64,000 nucleotides of DNA from JABAAE01 sp905480545 (lineage in GTDB: Bacteria > Planctomycetota > Planctomycetia > Pirellulales > Pirellulaceae). Location: positions 124,001 through 188,000 of the forward strand of contig CALSOR010000004.1 of NCBI GenBank assembly GCA_943788025.1, read 5' to 3'. Below, piece by piece: positions 44,326-53,880 of this stretch (positions are counted from its first letter, which is position 1; each line of letters begins with the position of its first letter). The position numbers and the translations under genes are program-made. The notes beneath the pieces are model-generated. The model did no database searches. It saw only the letters and a program-made list of their open reading frames with translations, and was not told the DNA's origin.

Positions 44326-44398
44326 AGCCGAGTGGGTACCTTTCGCACAAACGATCAGCCACCTTCCCAAAAGTTTTTTCAAATCGGAGCTCGGTTGC

Positions 44399-44962
44399 CT
44401 ACGTCAATCGAATTGTGGAGAGCGGCACATAGACGGGTCCGTTTTTCTCCGCGACGCTGCTAAAAACAATGACCTCCTCGACGTTAAATTCTTCGAATTC
44501 TAAACGCTCGAATGCCGTTTTTAGCTCGTCCGTTTTTTCGGGTGAAATCGGGCCCTGTTTTGCTCGCGCAATGGTCACATGGGGTGTGTAGCGTTGCTCT
44601 TGCAAAAACCCCATGTCCTCAATCACCGATCGAAAACTGCTGTTCAGCTCGGTCAACGTGCTTGCGCCTTTGTCGACTCCGATCCAATAGACTCTTGGTT
44701 TCTCCAAATTCGGAAATCCGCCAATTCCAGACAATTGAACTGGGAAATCAAGAAATTCTTCCGACGCATCGGCGATTCTCTTGCAAAGCGTTGGAACCTC
44801 GACGTCGTCTACATTTCCTACAAAATTCAACGTGACGTGAAGCCCATCGGTTTCAATCAGGTTAAGATTTCGGACACTCGAAAATCGATTCAACACATTT
44901 CGAATTTTTCGCTTTTGCTGATTCGGGAGCTTGATCGCAACAAATGATTTGATTTTTGCCAT
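44399..44962 (-). CDS. thpR: RNA 2',3'-cyclic phosphodiesterase (2'-5' RNA ligase family)
   Basis: 187 residues from ATG 44962. The two HxT motifs of the 2H phosphoesterase fold are His42-Val-Thr44 (LHVTLNFVG) and His128-Val-Thr130 (TPHVTIARA). Other family marks are FVAIKLP at the start and a PRVYWIGV strand. The usual reaction opens 2',3'-cyclic phosphates on RNA. An in-frame ATG 33 bp upstream is possible. Confidence 0.9.
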   Translation of the reverse strand: MAKIKSFVAIKLPNQQKRKIRNVLNRFSSVRNLNLIETDGLHVTLNFVGNVDDVEVPTLCKRIADASEEFLDFPVQLSGIGGFPNLEKPRVYWIGVDKGASTLTELNSSFRSVIEDMGFLQEQRYTPHVTIARAKQGPISPEKTDELKTAFERLEFEEFNVEEVIVFSSVAEKNGPVYVPLSTIRLT

Positions 44963-45210
44963 ATTGAAGGGTTCTATCCATTTGGCGTCGCTCAAAAGCG
45001 ATCGAACGTGTTGGGATCAAATTCGAACCGAAGCCAAAATATCGTGCAGACGTAAAGACGCTATTCTACAACTTTGTGTCAAAACTCATATGGCGACCAA
45101 TGTCGAGCGGGTGAAACGAGCTACCAGGCTGCAAATGATGACCGTTGTTTAGCGTGCTTGCGTCTTTGCCTCTTGAACTATCACGCGGCACTCAGGAAAA
45201 GTTCAACGAA

Positions 45211-45240
45211 AAAAGCCACCCGCTAGGATGGCTTTTATAT
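45211..45240 (-). terminator. Rho-independent terminator for the leftward lipoprotein gene
   Basis: On the minus strand AAAAGCCA and TGGCTTTT form a stem that runs into a T-run (AAAAAA at 45209-45214 on the plus strand), about 65 bp downstream of the lipoprotein stop. Confidence 0.75.
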
Positions 45241-45303
45241 TTAAGTCAATGGAGAGTTGGGCGTCCCCAAGTATTAAATCCCGGTTGTCTCTGCAAGGAT
45301 CAC

Positions 45304-46368
45304 TTACTGCCCTGGGGTGTAGAGGCCTGATTTCTCGGTAGGAATTTTTGAAGCAGTATTCGGATTGTATAAGTCCTGTGATTCGAATCCCGCTTGGGTT
45401 GCCGTACCACTTACACCTGTGCTGCCTGGCGAATAACCACCAGTCTTACTGAATACACTTTGTGGCAAACTGGGCGGGCGAGCGATAGGAGTCGACGGTG
45501 AAACCGCGGAGACTGGCGTGGTGGTCCCGCTGGAACTGAAGCCACCGTTGGAGGACATGGTTGGATTAGGCTTTGATGCGCCAAATGACGGTGTACCGGA
45601 TGGGCTTGTCGCCGCTGATGGAGTCGCCGACTGAGTTGCCCCAAATTTCGCATAAGGGGTCTTAGGGTACTCACTGGGGGAAGGTGAAGCTGCTGCTGGT
45701 GACGCACCACTCGATGGAGCAAAACCAGCTCGTCCAGCGTTTACTGCTGGAGACGGTGAAGGCGCGAATGAACTTGAACTAGGCTGATAGGCATTGCTAG
45801 ATTGAAATTGCGACGACGGAGTCGTTGTGTTCATTCTCGAAGGGTTTCCGTAAGCACTGGCCCCACCTGCACTTGGTGCAACCGGCGTCACGCCGCCACT
45901 CGTACCTGAAAAATTGTTTGACGTTGCTGATGCGGTTCGCACGGCCGGTTGTCCGGTACCAAATTGATTTTGGCTTGCGGTGGCAGTTGAAGCTGCTGCA
46001 TAGGGTGTGTTGTACGGCGTTCGAGTACCGCTGGCTGGCGTGTTGCTTGCAACGTTGGCATTTTGGCCAAACTTATCCTGAGAGGAATCGTTTTGGCGAT
46101 TACCCGTGTTGGCAAACGGATAACTGCTCGGTTGATTCTGAGCGATGCTATTGGGACCGTATGCCCCGGTCGGCGTTCCCGTCGCAGCAGGAGAAGTTAA
46201 GTTTGTCGCAAACTGATCTTTTGGTGCACTCTTTTTCCAAAATGCCAGTGAGTTACCAACATTGGTCATTGTGGTTTGCATGCTTGCACATCCCGTAAAC
46301 ACAATGGTTAAACATGCTAGAACAGCAACGACGCCTTGATTCCACCGATTTCGCATAATGTCGCTCAA
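45304..46368 (-). CDS. Low-complexity Ser/Thr/Pro/Ala-rich lipoprotein
   Basis: 354 residues. The signal ends in IVFTGCAS with a lipobox Cys at about residue 27. After MTNVGNSLAFWKKSAP the rest is disordered and dominated by Ser, Thr, Ala, Pro, Gly, Asn and Gln with short YG/FG/PYA motifs. No folded domain is visible. Probably a surface or periplasmic stalk-like protein. The overlapping frames in other phases come from the biased composition. Confidence 0.75.
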   Translation of the reverse strand: MSDIMRNRWNQGVVAVLACLTIVFTGCASMQTTMTNVGNSLAFWKKSAPKDQFATNLTSPAATGTPTGAYGPNSIAQNQPSSYPFANTGNRQNDSSQDKFGQNANVASNTPASGTRTPYNTPYAAASTATASQNQFGTGQPAVRTASATSNNFSGTSGGVTPVAPSAGGASAYGNPSRMNTTTPSSQFQSSNAYQPSSSSFAPSPSPAVNAGRAGFAPSSGASPAAASPSPSEYPKTPYAKFGATQSATPSAATSPSGTPSFGASKPNPTMSSNGGFSSSGTTTPVSAVSPSTPIARPPSLPQSVFSKTGGYSPGSTGVSGTATQAGFESQDLYNPNTASKIPTEKSGLYTPGQ

Positions 46369-46781
46369 TTAATTCAATCATTGATTTCGCTAAACGTTCC
46401 GTCGTTTAGCTGACACCCACATTGGGGTAGTTCCGATTTATTCATTTCATCGGATATAGCTCACACGAAATCTACAGTTTTCCAAGAGATTCGCTAAACT
46501 TTGGTGGGATCGTAGAAATGATGTCGGCAAACGTCAAGTGAAATAAATTTTTTCTTAAAGATTGCTCCGATGACTTTTCGCTAAAAATAGAATGGTGGAA
46601 GCGATCAAAATCTTGCAAGGCTTCTTACAATCGGCCAAGTGCCCCGCTTTGGCCAATAATGATTCGCCAACCTGGAACCCGGATCGGCAAACGAATCCTG
46701 AGCGAATTAAAAGACGAAGCGCATAAAAAAACGGAGCAGATCAGCTCCGTTTATTTTTTATTTCAAAACCACATCCAAAGC
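46369..46781. other. Intergenic region with bidirectional terminator
   Basis: 413 bp between two leftward genes. ACGGAGC (46731-46737) and GCTCCGT (46744-46750), with A-rich and T-rich flanks, form the terminator of the superoxide dismutase gene. The rest should include the lipoprotein promoter; nothing else was recognised. Confidence 0.6.
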
Positions 46782-47387
46782 TTACTTGTTGGCAGCGTAA
46801 CGCTCTGAAACAGCAGCCCAGTCGATGATGTTGAAGAACGCCTCAACGTAGTCCGGGCGACGGTTTTGATAGTTCAGATAGTAAGCATGCTCCCAAACAT
46901 CCAAACCCAGGATAGGCGTCTTGCCCTCCATCACAGGGGTATCTTGATTCGGCGTGCTAGTGATGGTCAAGTTCCCACCTTCGGAAACTAACCAAGCCCA
47001 ACCGCTGCCGAATCGCGTTGCAGCAGCATCGGAAAACTTCTTCTTGAATTCGTCAAAGCTCCCAAATGCCGAGCTGATCGCCGCAGAAAGTTCACCGGTT
47101 GGCTCACCGCCGCCCGTTGCGCTTAAGCTGTTCCAAAAAAGCGAATGATTGGCATGCCCACCACCATTGTTTTGCACTGCACCGCGAATTCCATCTGGTA
47201 AGGCTCCCAAATTGGAAAGCAACTCGTCGATAGACTTCGATTCGAACTCGGTTCCTTCCACAGCGGCGTTCAGCTTCGCAACATAAGCAGCGTGATGCTT
47301 TCCATGATGGATTTCCATTGTTTTCGCATCAATGTGCGGCTCCAACGCGTCGGTTGGATAAGGCAGATCAGGAAGTGTAAAGGCCAT
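46782..47387 (-). CDS. Superoxide dismutase, Mn/Fe family (probably Mn)
   Basis: Converts superoxide to oxygen and peroxide. 201 residues with all four metal ligands: His27 (MEIHHGKHH), His81 (GGGHANHSLFW), Asp163 and His167 (LDVWEHAYY). Gln148 in TPNQDTPV is at the place that favours the manganese type. No signal peptide, so cytoplasmic. Monocistronic with its own terminator. Confidence 0.95.
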   Translation of the reverse strand: MAFTLPDLPYPTDALEPHIDAKTMEIHHGKHHAAYVAKLNAAVEGTEFESKSIDELLSNLGALPDGIRGAVQNNGGGHANHSLFWNSLSATGGGEPTGELSAAISSAFGSFDEFKKKFSDAAATRFGSGWAWLVSEGGNLTITSTPNQDTPVMEGKTPILGLDVWEHAYYLNYQNRRPDYVEAFFNIIDWAAVSERYAANK

Positions 47388-47934
47388 GTTGATCCTTTTC
47401 TATGAATGTATTGGGTTTCATTAAATGATTCAGGGCATCCAAGCAAAAAGACATGGGGCGGTCCCAATTCCTGGGCGCATCCTCCATTTTTTTAAATGGT
47501 TCCTGCCATGCCGAGGCAAAAATGCCAAGCTTAATCATCGCAATTCAAATCTCAACTTAACAACTGAATCGCGAATATTTTTTCCTTCTGCTTGAATTTC
47601 AATTCATGCAGCAATTGTCACCAATCAGTTTTGAAGGATAACGATTTTGTCCCTTGCTCGCAATCGGTCGGAGTCATTGCACGGCTATCACGGGGCGAAA
47701 CGCAGATCGGGCATGGAAATTAATGACTGAAAGGGGCTCAAATAGTCTGCAAAGATGTGTGGCAAAGACAATGTCCCATTCACCAACACTCGGAATTCAA
47801 CGTGCAGGCTTTCCGCGATCTGAAAGCCTCGTTGTAGAGAGATTCGATTCTCGAAACGCAAGAGATGGTTGCCAGCGACGATCAGCTAAATTTTTCCTGT
47901 TTGTCCCCAGAATCATGTCACTCGACGCCCGCCA
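47388..47934. other. Region without a recognised gene
   Basis: 547 bp upstream of the superoxide dismutase gene and downstream of the GGDEF gene. A plus-strand frame (47654-48016) overlaps the GGDEF gene and shows no domain. The dismutase promoter should lie at its left end. Confidence 0.4.
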
Positions 47935-49158
47935 TCAACGCCCTGACTCGGTCGCGGCACGCAAAAGTTGGCCAGATTTGCCTCGATTCTCGTCTTCTTC
48001 AGCTGCCATCAGATAGGACTTCAGGCTGTTTAAGACGAGATTTGCACGTTCGCTCAGATCGGCTTTCCGACGATCCCGACCACGGATGGGAGCCAAAACA
48101 GCATGGACTCGTGTTTTGGTCGATCGTTTCCTTGGATCGTCTTCATTGAATGACTCGAATTTCAAAAGCACACTAAACGGAATTGGACGATCGTTCGCGC
48201 GATTGCCGAAATCCGGATGAGCTCCACTTACTTTGATCGAAATATCATTGCCTTCAACCTCGACGATTTGTGCGTCTTGATCGGTAACAAAGCCTCGGAG
48301 TTTTTGGATCGCCAATTCCATCGGAACTTGACTCACTAGCGTTGCCGTCTTGACTGGTTCCTCCGGTTCCGAGGTTTTCTTCTTGAACCAGTCAAAAATG
48401 CTCGATGATTTCTTTACTTCTTCCGCTTGGGTAGCAACCATCCCAGCGCCCAACTGCAGGACACGGTTACGGCCATTTTCTTTTGCCATCATAAGCGCCC
48501 GGTCTGCTCGTCGAAGCATCAACTCCGGGGTGTCTCCTTTTTGGACTTCAGTCACTCCAAAACTCGCCGTCAAGCACTTATTGCCAAGAACTTCAATCGG
48601 CGTACTTTGTAGAACGTGACGAATTTCTTCGGCTCGCTCGGTTCCCGTCTTGTTATCACAACCGGCACACAGCAAAACAAATTCTTCACCGCCGTACCGA
48701 GCGACCAGATCGCCAACGCGATGAAACCGTTTCAATAGTGCCGCGAAAACTATCAACGCTTCATCGCCCGCTTGGTGCCCAAAATCGTCATTGATTTTTT
48801 TGAAAAAGTCGATGTCGCAAATGATCAAGCTGCACGGCGTTTTCTCTCGCAAATGCTGTTCGACAAATTCCGCGTGAACACGATCAAATTCGGCGCGGTT
48901 CGCGACTTTTGTAAGATTATCCTGAGAAGCGCGACTGTACAGCGTTTCGACACGTTCTTCCAATGAACAAGTGTTTGATGAATCATGAAATACAATGGTC
49001 GCTCCTAGCGACTCGCCACTGTGTCCGATAACTGGCGAAATTTGAACGTCAACAATCTGTCGATTTTCAGTGCGACCACGAACGCTGAATCGCGCGAACG
49101 AAGTTTGGCTAATGCCCATTGTTTTTTGCACTGGGCATTCGCTATCTGGAATTTCCAA
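47935..49158 (-). CDS. C-terminal half of an HD-GYP-PAS-GGDEF protein: half PAS, GGDEF diguanylate cyclase, unknown tail domain
   Basis: Starts at a TTG in the middle of a PAS fold (IPDSECPVQKTM, ISPVIGHSGESLGATIVFHD). A GGDEF domain follows with CDIDFFKKINDDFGHQAGDEAL and the active site YGGEEF. The inhibitory RxxD site (RVGD) lies five residues before GGEEF, so c-di-GMP synthesis with product feedback is expected. After residue 240 there is a charged linker and a domain of about 140 residues that is not recognised. The preceding gene ends 10 bp earlier in the same frame at a TAG, with the first half of the same PAS domain. The two should be one gene. Confidence 0.85.
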   Translation of the reverse strand: MEIPDSECPVQKTMGISQTSFARFSVRGRTENRQIVDVQISPVIGHSGESLGATIVFHDSSNTCSLEERVETLYSRASQDNLTKVANRAEFDRVHAEFVEQHLREKTPCSLIICDIDFFKKINDDFGHQAGDEALIVFAALLKRFHRVGDLVARYGGEEFVLLCAGCDNKTGTERAEEIRHVLQSTPIEVLGNKCLTASFGVTEVQKGDTPELMLRRADRALMMAKENGRNRVLQLGAGMVATQAEEVKKSSSIFDWFKKKTSEPEEPVKTATLVSQVPMELAIQKLRGFVTDQDAQIVEVEGNDISIKVSGAHPDFGNRANDRPIPFSVLLKFESFNEDDPRKRSTKTRVHAVLAPIRGRDRRKADLSERANLVLNSLKSYLMAAEEDENRGKSGQLLRAATESGR

Positions 49159-49167
49159 TGTACTGGT

Positions 49168-50184
49168 CTAATCCTGAAGATCGACAATCGTAGGGCAAAA
49201 CCGCCGATGCATCACCGACGCAGCACTTAAACCAGTAATTCGCTCGGCTGCCGGGTTCCAGAACAAAATCTTGCTTTGTCGGTCTACAAAGATCACGGCG
49301 TCCAGCATTTGTCCAAACAGTGTTTCCTTAAACAAACCCACCGGATCAGACTGCTCCGGATGAGGATGCGAATTCGAAAGGTTTGACGCGATCGACCATA
49401 ACGCCGAGGCTTCTCCAGCATCGGCGTCCGACCATTGACTACAGCATTTTAGCTGAAGATCAAACCAGCCGCTGGCGACAACCTCCGCAAAAGAGCCAAT
49501 CAACTCCCGGTCAAACTGCGTTCCGGCATTATCAAATAACTCTGCAACAGCTCGGTCCAACGACATGGCTTTTCGATAAACTTGATCACAAGTCATCGAA
49601 TCGAACGCAATCACGATCGATAACATCCGTGCACCTACCGGCAGATTTTCGCCAGCCAAATCGGTCTTGTTTCGCGAACCGTCGTACCATGTCGAGGAAT
49701 AATGCACAAAGTCGATAACGTCTTTGGATGCGCAAAACGTTCGCAAAACCTCCAGCCCCCGATTCCGCTTAAAATCAACAATTTGTTTTTCATCTACGTT
49801 CAGAAACGTTGGCTTCGTCAAAATTTCGTCCGGCACACCGATCTTTCCAAGATCATGCAAGAGCGCCGCAATTTCCAAGTCGTTTTTTTGAAAATTGGGT
49901 TTAAGTTGATCAAACCAAATCGAACACCCAAGCGCAACTCGAAGGCAATGAAGTGCAGTCGGCGAATGCTTCATCCGAATCGACTCGAACAACCCTGACG
50001 CGATACCCAGTTTTGCATTAACGATTTCCGACGCGACTGCATCATTCAGTTCAAATACCGCATTATCACTTGCCTGCAATTCATTGACCAATTCGGCAAG
50101 CGATGACACCTTGTCCACGGCAGAATCTGCGTTTTCTCGAGTCTGAGAAAGCGGCGTTTCGGAGGCATTTACAATTGAATTCAT
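49168..50184 (-). CDS. N-terminal half of the same protein: HD-GYP-like domain and first half of PAS
   Basis: 338 residues. An HD-type metal site is clear (IAALLHDLGKIGVPDEILTKP), followed by HYSSTWYDGS and ARMLSIVIAFDSMTCDQVYRKAM. The GYP part is degenerate (no HHE and no GYP), so c-di-GMP hydrolysis is doubtful. The last 50 residues begin a PAS domain (MLDAVIFVDRQSKILFWNPAAERITGLS) that stops at TAG 49168-49170. The frame continues directly past the TAG into the PAS remainder and GGDEF domain of the next gene. A single C-to-T change (CAG to TAG) would explain it. Confidence 0.85.
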   Translation of the reverse strand: MNSIVNASETPLSQTRENADSAVDKVSSLAELVNELQASDNAVFELNDAVASEIVNAKLGIASGLFESIRMKHSPTALHCLRVALGCSIWFDQLKPNFQKNDLEIAALLHDLGKIGVPDEILTKPTFLNVDEKQIVDFKRNRGLEVLRTFCASKDVIDFVHYSSTWYDGSRNKTDLAGENLPVGARMLSIVIAFDSMTCDQVYRKAMSLDRAVAELFDNAGTQFDRELIGSFAEVVASGWFDLQLKCCSQWSDADAGEASALWSIASNLSNSHPHPEQSDPVGLFKETLFGQMLDAVIFVDRQSKILFWNPAAERITGLSAASVMHRRFCPTIVDLQD

Positions 50185-50436
50185 AAGTTGGTCTCGTTCG
50201 TGGCGTAAGGCACTGAAATGCTAGATCGCTTCTGAAACGCGAGTTGAAATTGGATTTCACGGACCCGCTTAAATACCGAATTATCCTTTACGTATATCGA
50301 TTCGTCCGTTTATTCGGTTATTACTGTTGGTAGCACGTCGCCGTTTTTTTCAAAATGGACTCGAATTCAAAACTTGATGGCACTACGATTGCAACCACGT
50401 CCCGTCCGAAACTCCTATTGAAAACGGAGAAAACCC

Positions 50437-51306
50437 ATGAAAATCGCCCAAATCAAACTTGACGAAGGTCCCCATCAAAGCCGGTCGAGCGTCGCGATTT
50501 TTGAAGGTGAACAAATCAGGCTTCCATCGCCCAATTCCTCACCAACATCCATTCTGGACTTGATCGAAAAAAAGGTCGACGTGGACCAATTCAACCGTGT
50601 GATGTCGATCGATGAAGTCTCTTTTTCGTGGCTACCGCCAATCACGACACCAAATAAAATCTTTTGCATCGGTAGAAACTACGCAGAACATGCGAAAGAA
50701 ACTGGCGCAGACATCCCTGAAATCCCAGTCGTGTTTAGTAAATTTGCAACGGCACTTACGTCGCATCAATCGAAGATTCAATTGCCAGCGATTAGCAACG
50801 AGGTTGATTTTGAGGCAGAACTTGTGGTTGTAATCGGGAAATCGGGACGCTGTATTTCAATCGAAAATGCGATGGATCACGTCTATGGCTACTGCTGCGG
50901 CAACGACATATCAGCGCGAGATTGGCAAAAAGGAAAACCGGGGGGCCAATGGCTCTTGGGAAAGACATTCGATACGTTCGCGCCATTGGGCCCAACGATC
51001 GTCTCCAAAGACGCGATTCAGGCCGTCGACCAACTGAATATCGAATTGCTATTAAATGGAAAGCAAATGCAAAATTCGAATACCAAGCACCTGATTTTTC
51101 CTATTGATGTCCTGATCAACCATCTTTCCAAATTCTGCACCCTACTGCCGGGCGACCTAATATTTACCGGCACGCCGTCGGGTGTCGGAGCGGCCAGAAA
51201 GCCACCCGTCTTCTTAAAACCAGGAGATGAGTTAATTGTTCGAATTGACGGTTTTGACGATTTGAAAAACTATGTGGTCGAATCCGATTCGACGGTGCAT
51301 GCATAA
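50437..51306 (+). CDS. Fumarylacetoacetate hydrolase (FAH) family protein
   Basis: 289 residues. The FAH core has NKIFCIGRNYAEHAKETG, DFEAELVVVIGK with the metal-binding acids, VYGYCCGNDISARDWQ, LLGKTFDTFAPLGP and FTGTPSGVGAARKPP. Members are hydratases, decarboxylases or acylpyruvate hydrolases acting on 2-keto acids; the exact substrate is not readable. Monocistronic, preceded by a TATTGAAAACGGAG leader. Confidence 0.9.
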   Translation: MKIAQIKLDEGPHQSRSSVAIFEGEQIRLPSPNSSPTSILDLIEKKVDVDQFNRVMSIDEVSFSWLPPITTPNKIFCIGRNYAEHAKETGADIPEIPVVFSKFATALTSHQSKIQLPAISNEVDFEAELVVVIGKSGRCISIENAMDHVYGYCCGNDISARDWQKGKPGGQWLLGKTFDTFAPLGPTIVSKDAIQAVDQLNIELLLNGKQMQNSNTKHLIFPIDVLINHLSKFCTLLPGDLIFTGTPSGVGAARKPPVFLKPGDELIVRIDGFDDLKNYVVESDSTVHA

Positions 51307-51604
51307 AATTTTCGATCTATTCCCTTTCATCTGCCGATCCAATCTTTTGTGCGACCATACTGATGATTGACTGGTCAGCGAAACCAAGCTGGTGAAAATC
51401 CTACCGCTGAATCAAAGTTTAAAAAATCAACCAACCATGACGAAATCAGTAGAACGCAACCAGATGAATGACGAATAATTTGATAAGTTGAATGCTCGAT
51501 TTCTACCATTGCTTTCGTGGTAACTAAATCGGACAGGACAATAGGTCTGTACACGCAAATCATTTTCAGCGTGAATTTCTCTCAGCGAAGATAATGGATT
51601 ATTG

Positions 51605-52792
51605 ATGCGAGATTCCAGGCGACGCAGAATGATGTTTCGCGATGATGCGGACACTACGCCAAATACAACCAGTATTGATTACCCAACTCCAGATCCTGAA
51701 CCGATCGTTTCAGAATCACAAAGAACGAACGCCTATACCTCAGGCGCGTTGGTCGAAAATCAACCCCGGCTAATTGATTTCGTTCCGCAACGAACATTTG
51801 CGGTTGCTGGCATCTTCGTGTTATTAGTTGCCGTTGTTGCGTTGATCAATGTTGCACACTTTCGAGTTCTCCCATTCGCCGAATCACACAAGATTGATGC
51901 TGCTTCACTCAATCTGAAATTGGATGGCGGTTTACTCGCATGGATTTCTTCATTTTTGCTGCTGGCCACTTCATTCTTCTGTTTTCAAGTCTATCAGGTC
52001 CGAAAATTCCGTGCGGACGATTATTCTGGAAGCTATCGTGTGTGGGTATGGTTGGCGTGCGGGTTTATCCTCGCCAGCATGGACGCGACGGCACAAATCA
52101 GCCCAGTTATCGCCAGTTTAATTGCGACCAATTGGGAAGAAGGATTTCTCTCTCAAGGCCGAAATATTTGGCTACTCATCGTTGGCATACCAGCAGGCTC
52201 GATATGTGGTCGGCTGATCTTTGAGTTATGGCGATCAAGGGTCGCCATTGGATCGATTGCAATTGCAGCGGCGGCCTATGCTTTCGCTAACATCTTAAGG
52301 CTTGATCTGCTGCCCATGAATTTCGCAAATGAACAAGTTGTCGAAGCAAACAGCTTTGCGATCGCCCACAGTTCGGTCTTTTTCATGGTAATCAGTTACG
52401 CTCGGTTTGTGATTTTAGAGGCCGAAGGCAAGATTGTAGCGGCGATCGCTACCGATCAGATTGAAGAAAATGACGTAGAAGACAACGCATACAACCAAAA
52501 AACGAACACCCAAAAACAAAGCAAATCGAGGCCGAGAATCCGAGTAATTACAGACGAAGAGTCGAGCTTGGATTCAAACGATGGACACATGAACTCGACG
52601 TCTAACAAGCAGAACGTCGGGAAGAAAACGGCCCCCTCAAAGCCCTCTTCTTGGATAACCGAATCCGATCAAGAAGATGGCGAAAGCGAACTTGAACTGA
52701 TGGGACAACAAATCCACAAGTTACCAACGGGTAAACGCAATCGCAAACAAGCGGCTAAGCAACAAAATGCAAATCAACGGCGAGCCGCCTAG
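51605..52792 (+). CDS. Uncharacterised multi-pass membrane protein
   Basis: 395 residues. A polar Arg/Asp-rich N-terminus (1-60) is followed by about six hydrophobic segments between residues 65 and 275 (for example TFAVAGIFVLLVAVVALI and LAWISSFLLLATSFFCF). A charged cytoplasmic-looking tail of about 110 residues ends in Lys/Arg/Gln-rich sequence. No family recognised; the shape suggests an integral membrane protein with a long basic tail. The gene starts at ATG 51605; a TTG precedes it. Confidence 0.7.
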   Translation: MRDSRRRRMMFRDDADTTPNTTSIDYPTPDPEPIVSESQRTNAYTSGALVENQPRLIDFVPQRTFAVAGIFVLLVAVVALINVAHFRVLPFAESHKIDAASLNLKLDGGLLAWISSFLLLATSFFCFQVYQVRKFRADDYSGSYRVWVWLACGFILASMDATAQISPVIASLIATNWEEGFLSQGRNIWLLIVGIPAGSICGRLIFELWRSRVAIGSIAIAAAAYAFANILRLDLLPMNFANEQVVEANSFAIAHSSVFFMVISYARFVILEAEGKIVAAIATDQIEENDVEDNAYNQKTNTQKQSKSRPRIRVITDEESSLDSNDGHMNSTSNKQNVGKKTAPSKPSSWITESDQEDGESELELMGQQIHKLPTGKRNRKQAAKQQNANQRRAA

Positions 52793-52836
52793 TGCGCAAA
52801 ACCATCCGCGACCCCAAGCGTCACGGCCGTTCCAAA

Positions 52837-53820
52837 TCAATCAGAAGTACCGGGGTTTATTGTTGCCTCTTCTGTGAATACGCCGATTTTCCGGAATCGC
52901 TCGTATCGGTCGCGTACCAATTCTTCCTCCGATAATTCGGCGAGACTTTTGAGCGTTTTAACCAGATAGCTCTTCATTCGAGCAGCCGTTGAATGGTGAT
53001 CGCAATGCGCCCCTCCGAGTGGTTCCTCGATAACATCGTCGATCACACCAAAGTTTTTCAAATAACTCGCGGTAAACTTCAACGCATCAGCGGCTTTCTC
53101 AGCATGTCGCCCGTTTTTCCACAAGATCCCAGCACAACCTTCGGGGCTGATCACGCTGTAATAGGAATGCTCCAACATAGCGACCTTGTTCCCTACCCCA
53201 ATTCCAAGTGCGCCTCCGCTGCCCCCCTCGCCGATGACAACACATACAATAGGGGTCTTTAGCCTGGACATTTCAAACATGCTTTCAGCGATCACTTGAG
53301 CTTGCCCACGCTCTTCGGCACCAATTCCAGGATAGGCTCCCGGCGTATCGATAAAGCAGATGACGGGCAAACCGTATTTCTCAGCCATCCGCATCTTCAG
53401 CATCGCCTTGCGATAGCCTTCGGGGTGAGCACAGCCAAAATACGATTCTTGGCGTTCCTTGAGGTTACGGCCTTTCTGATGACCGATCACCATGACCTTG
53501 ATCCCATCCAGTTTCGCAAAACCTGCACGCACGGCGCGGTCGTCACCAAAAAACTTATCACCATGTAATTCGATAAATTCTTCGAATACGAGCGACAGGT
53601 AGTCCACGGTGTAAGGCCGATCTGAATGCCGCGCAACTTTCACCGTTTGCCATGGCGTCAAATTTCCATAGATCGTTTTCGTCAGTTCCGTTAACTGACG
53701 TTTCATCTCCCGTAGCTTCTCCGTTGATCCAGCGGAATCGTCGGATGCTGACTCGAATTCGACGATCTGATCTTTCAAATCGAAAATGGGTTGTTCAAAA
53801 TCAAGGACTTGATCAGGCAT
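52837..53820 (-). CDS. accA: Acetyl-CoA carboxylase carboxyltransferase subunit alpha
   Basis: Transfers CO2 from carboxy-biotin to acetyl-CoA with AccD, making malonyl-CoA for fatty acids. 327 residues: FEQPIFDLKDQIVEFE, ARHSDRPYTVDYL, ELHGDKFFGDDRAV, HQKGRNLKER, FIDTPGAYPGIGAEERGQ, IGEGGSGGALGIGVG, SVISPEGCAGILW. Last gene of a leftward series asd-truA-kinase-accA; the order does not reflect a known pathway. Confidence 0.95.
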   Translation of the reverse strand: MPDQVLDFEQPIFDLKDQIVEFESASDDSAGSTEKLREMKRQLTELTKTIYGNLTPWQTVKVARHSDRPYTVDYLSLVFEEFIELHGDKFFGDDRAVRAGFAKLDGIKVMVIGHQKGRNLKERQESYFGCAHPEGYRKAMLKMRMAEKYGLPVICFIDTPGAYPGIGAEERGQAQVIAESMFEMSRLKTPIVCVVIGEGGSGGALGIGVGNKVAMLEHSYYSVISPEGCAGILWKNGRHAEKAADALKFTASYLKNFGVIDDVIEEPLGGAHCDHHSTAARMKSYLVKTLKSLAELSEEELVRDRYERFRKIGVFTEEATINPGTSD

Positions 53821-53880
53821 TTCTAATTACACTTTGTTCTGAAGCGATGGATTTCAAAAATTAATGATGTCGAGAACGAC

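Noticed and set aside
45360..45400. TTCGAATCC-like sequence resembling a tRNA T-arm
   Set aside because: Lies inside the lipoprotein coding region, and no acceptor or anticodon arms are found around it.
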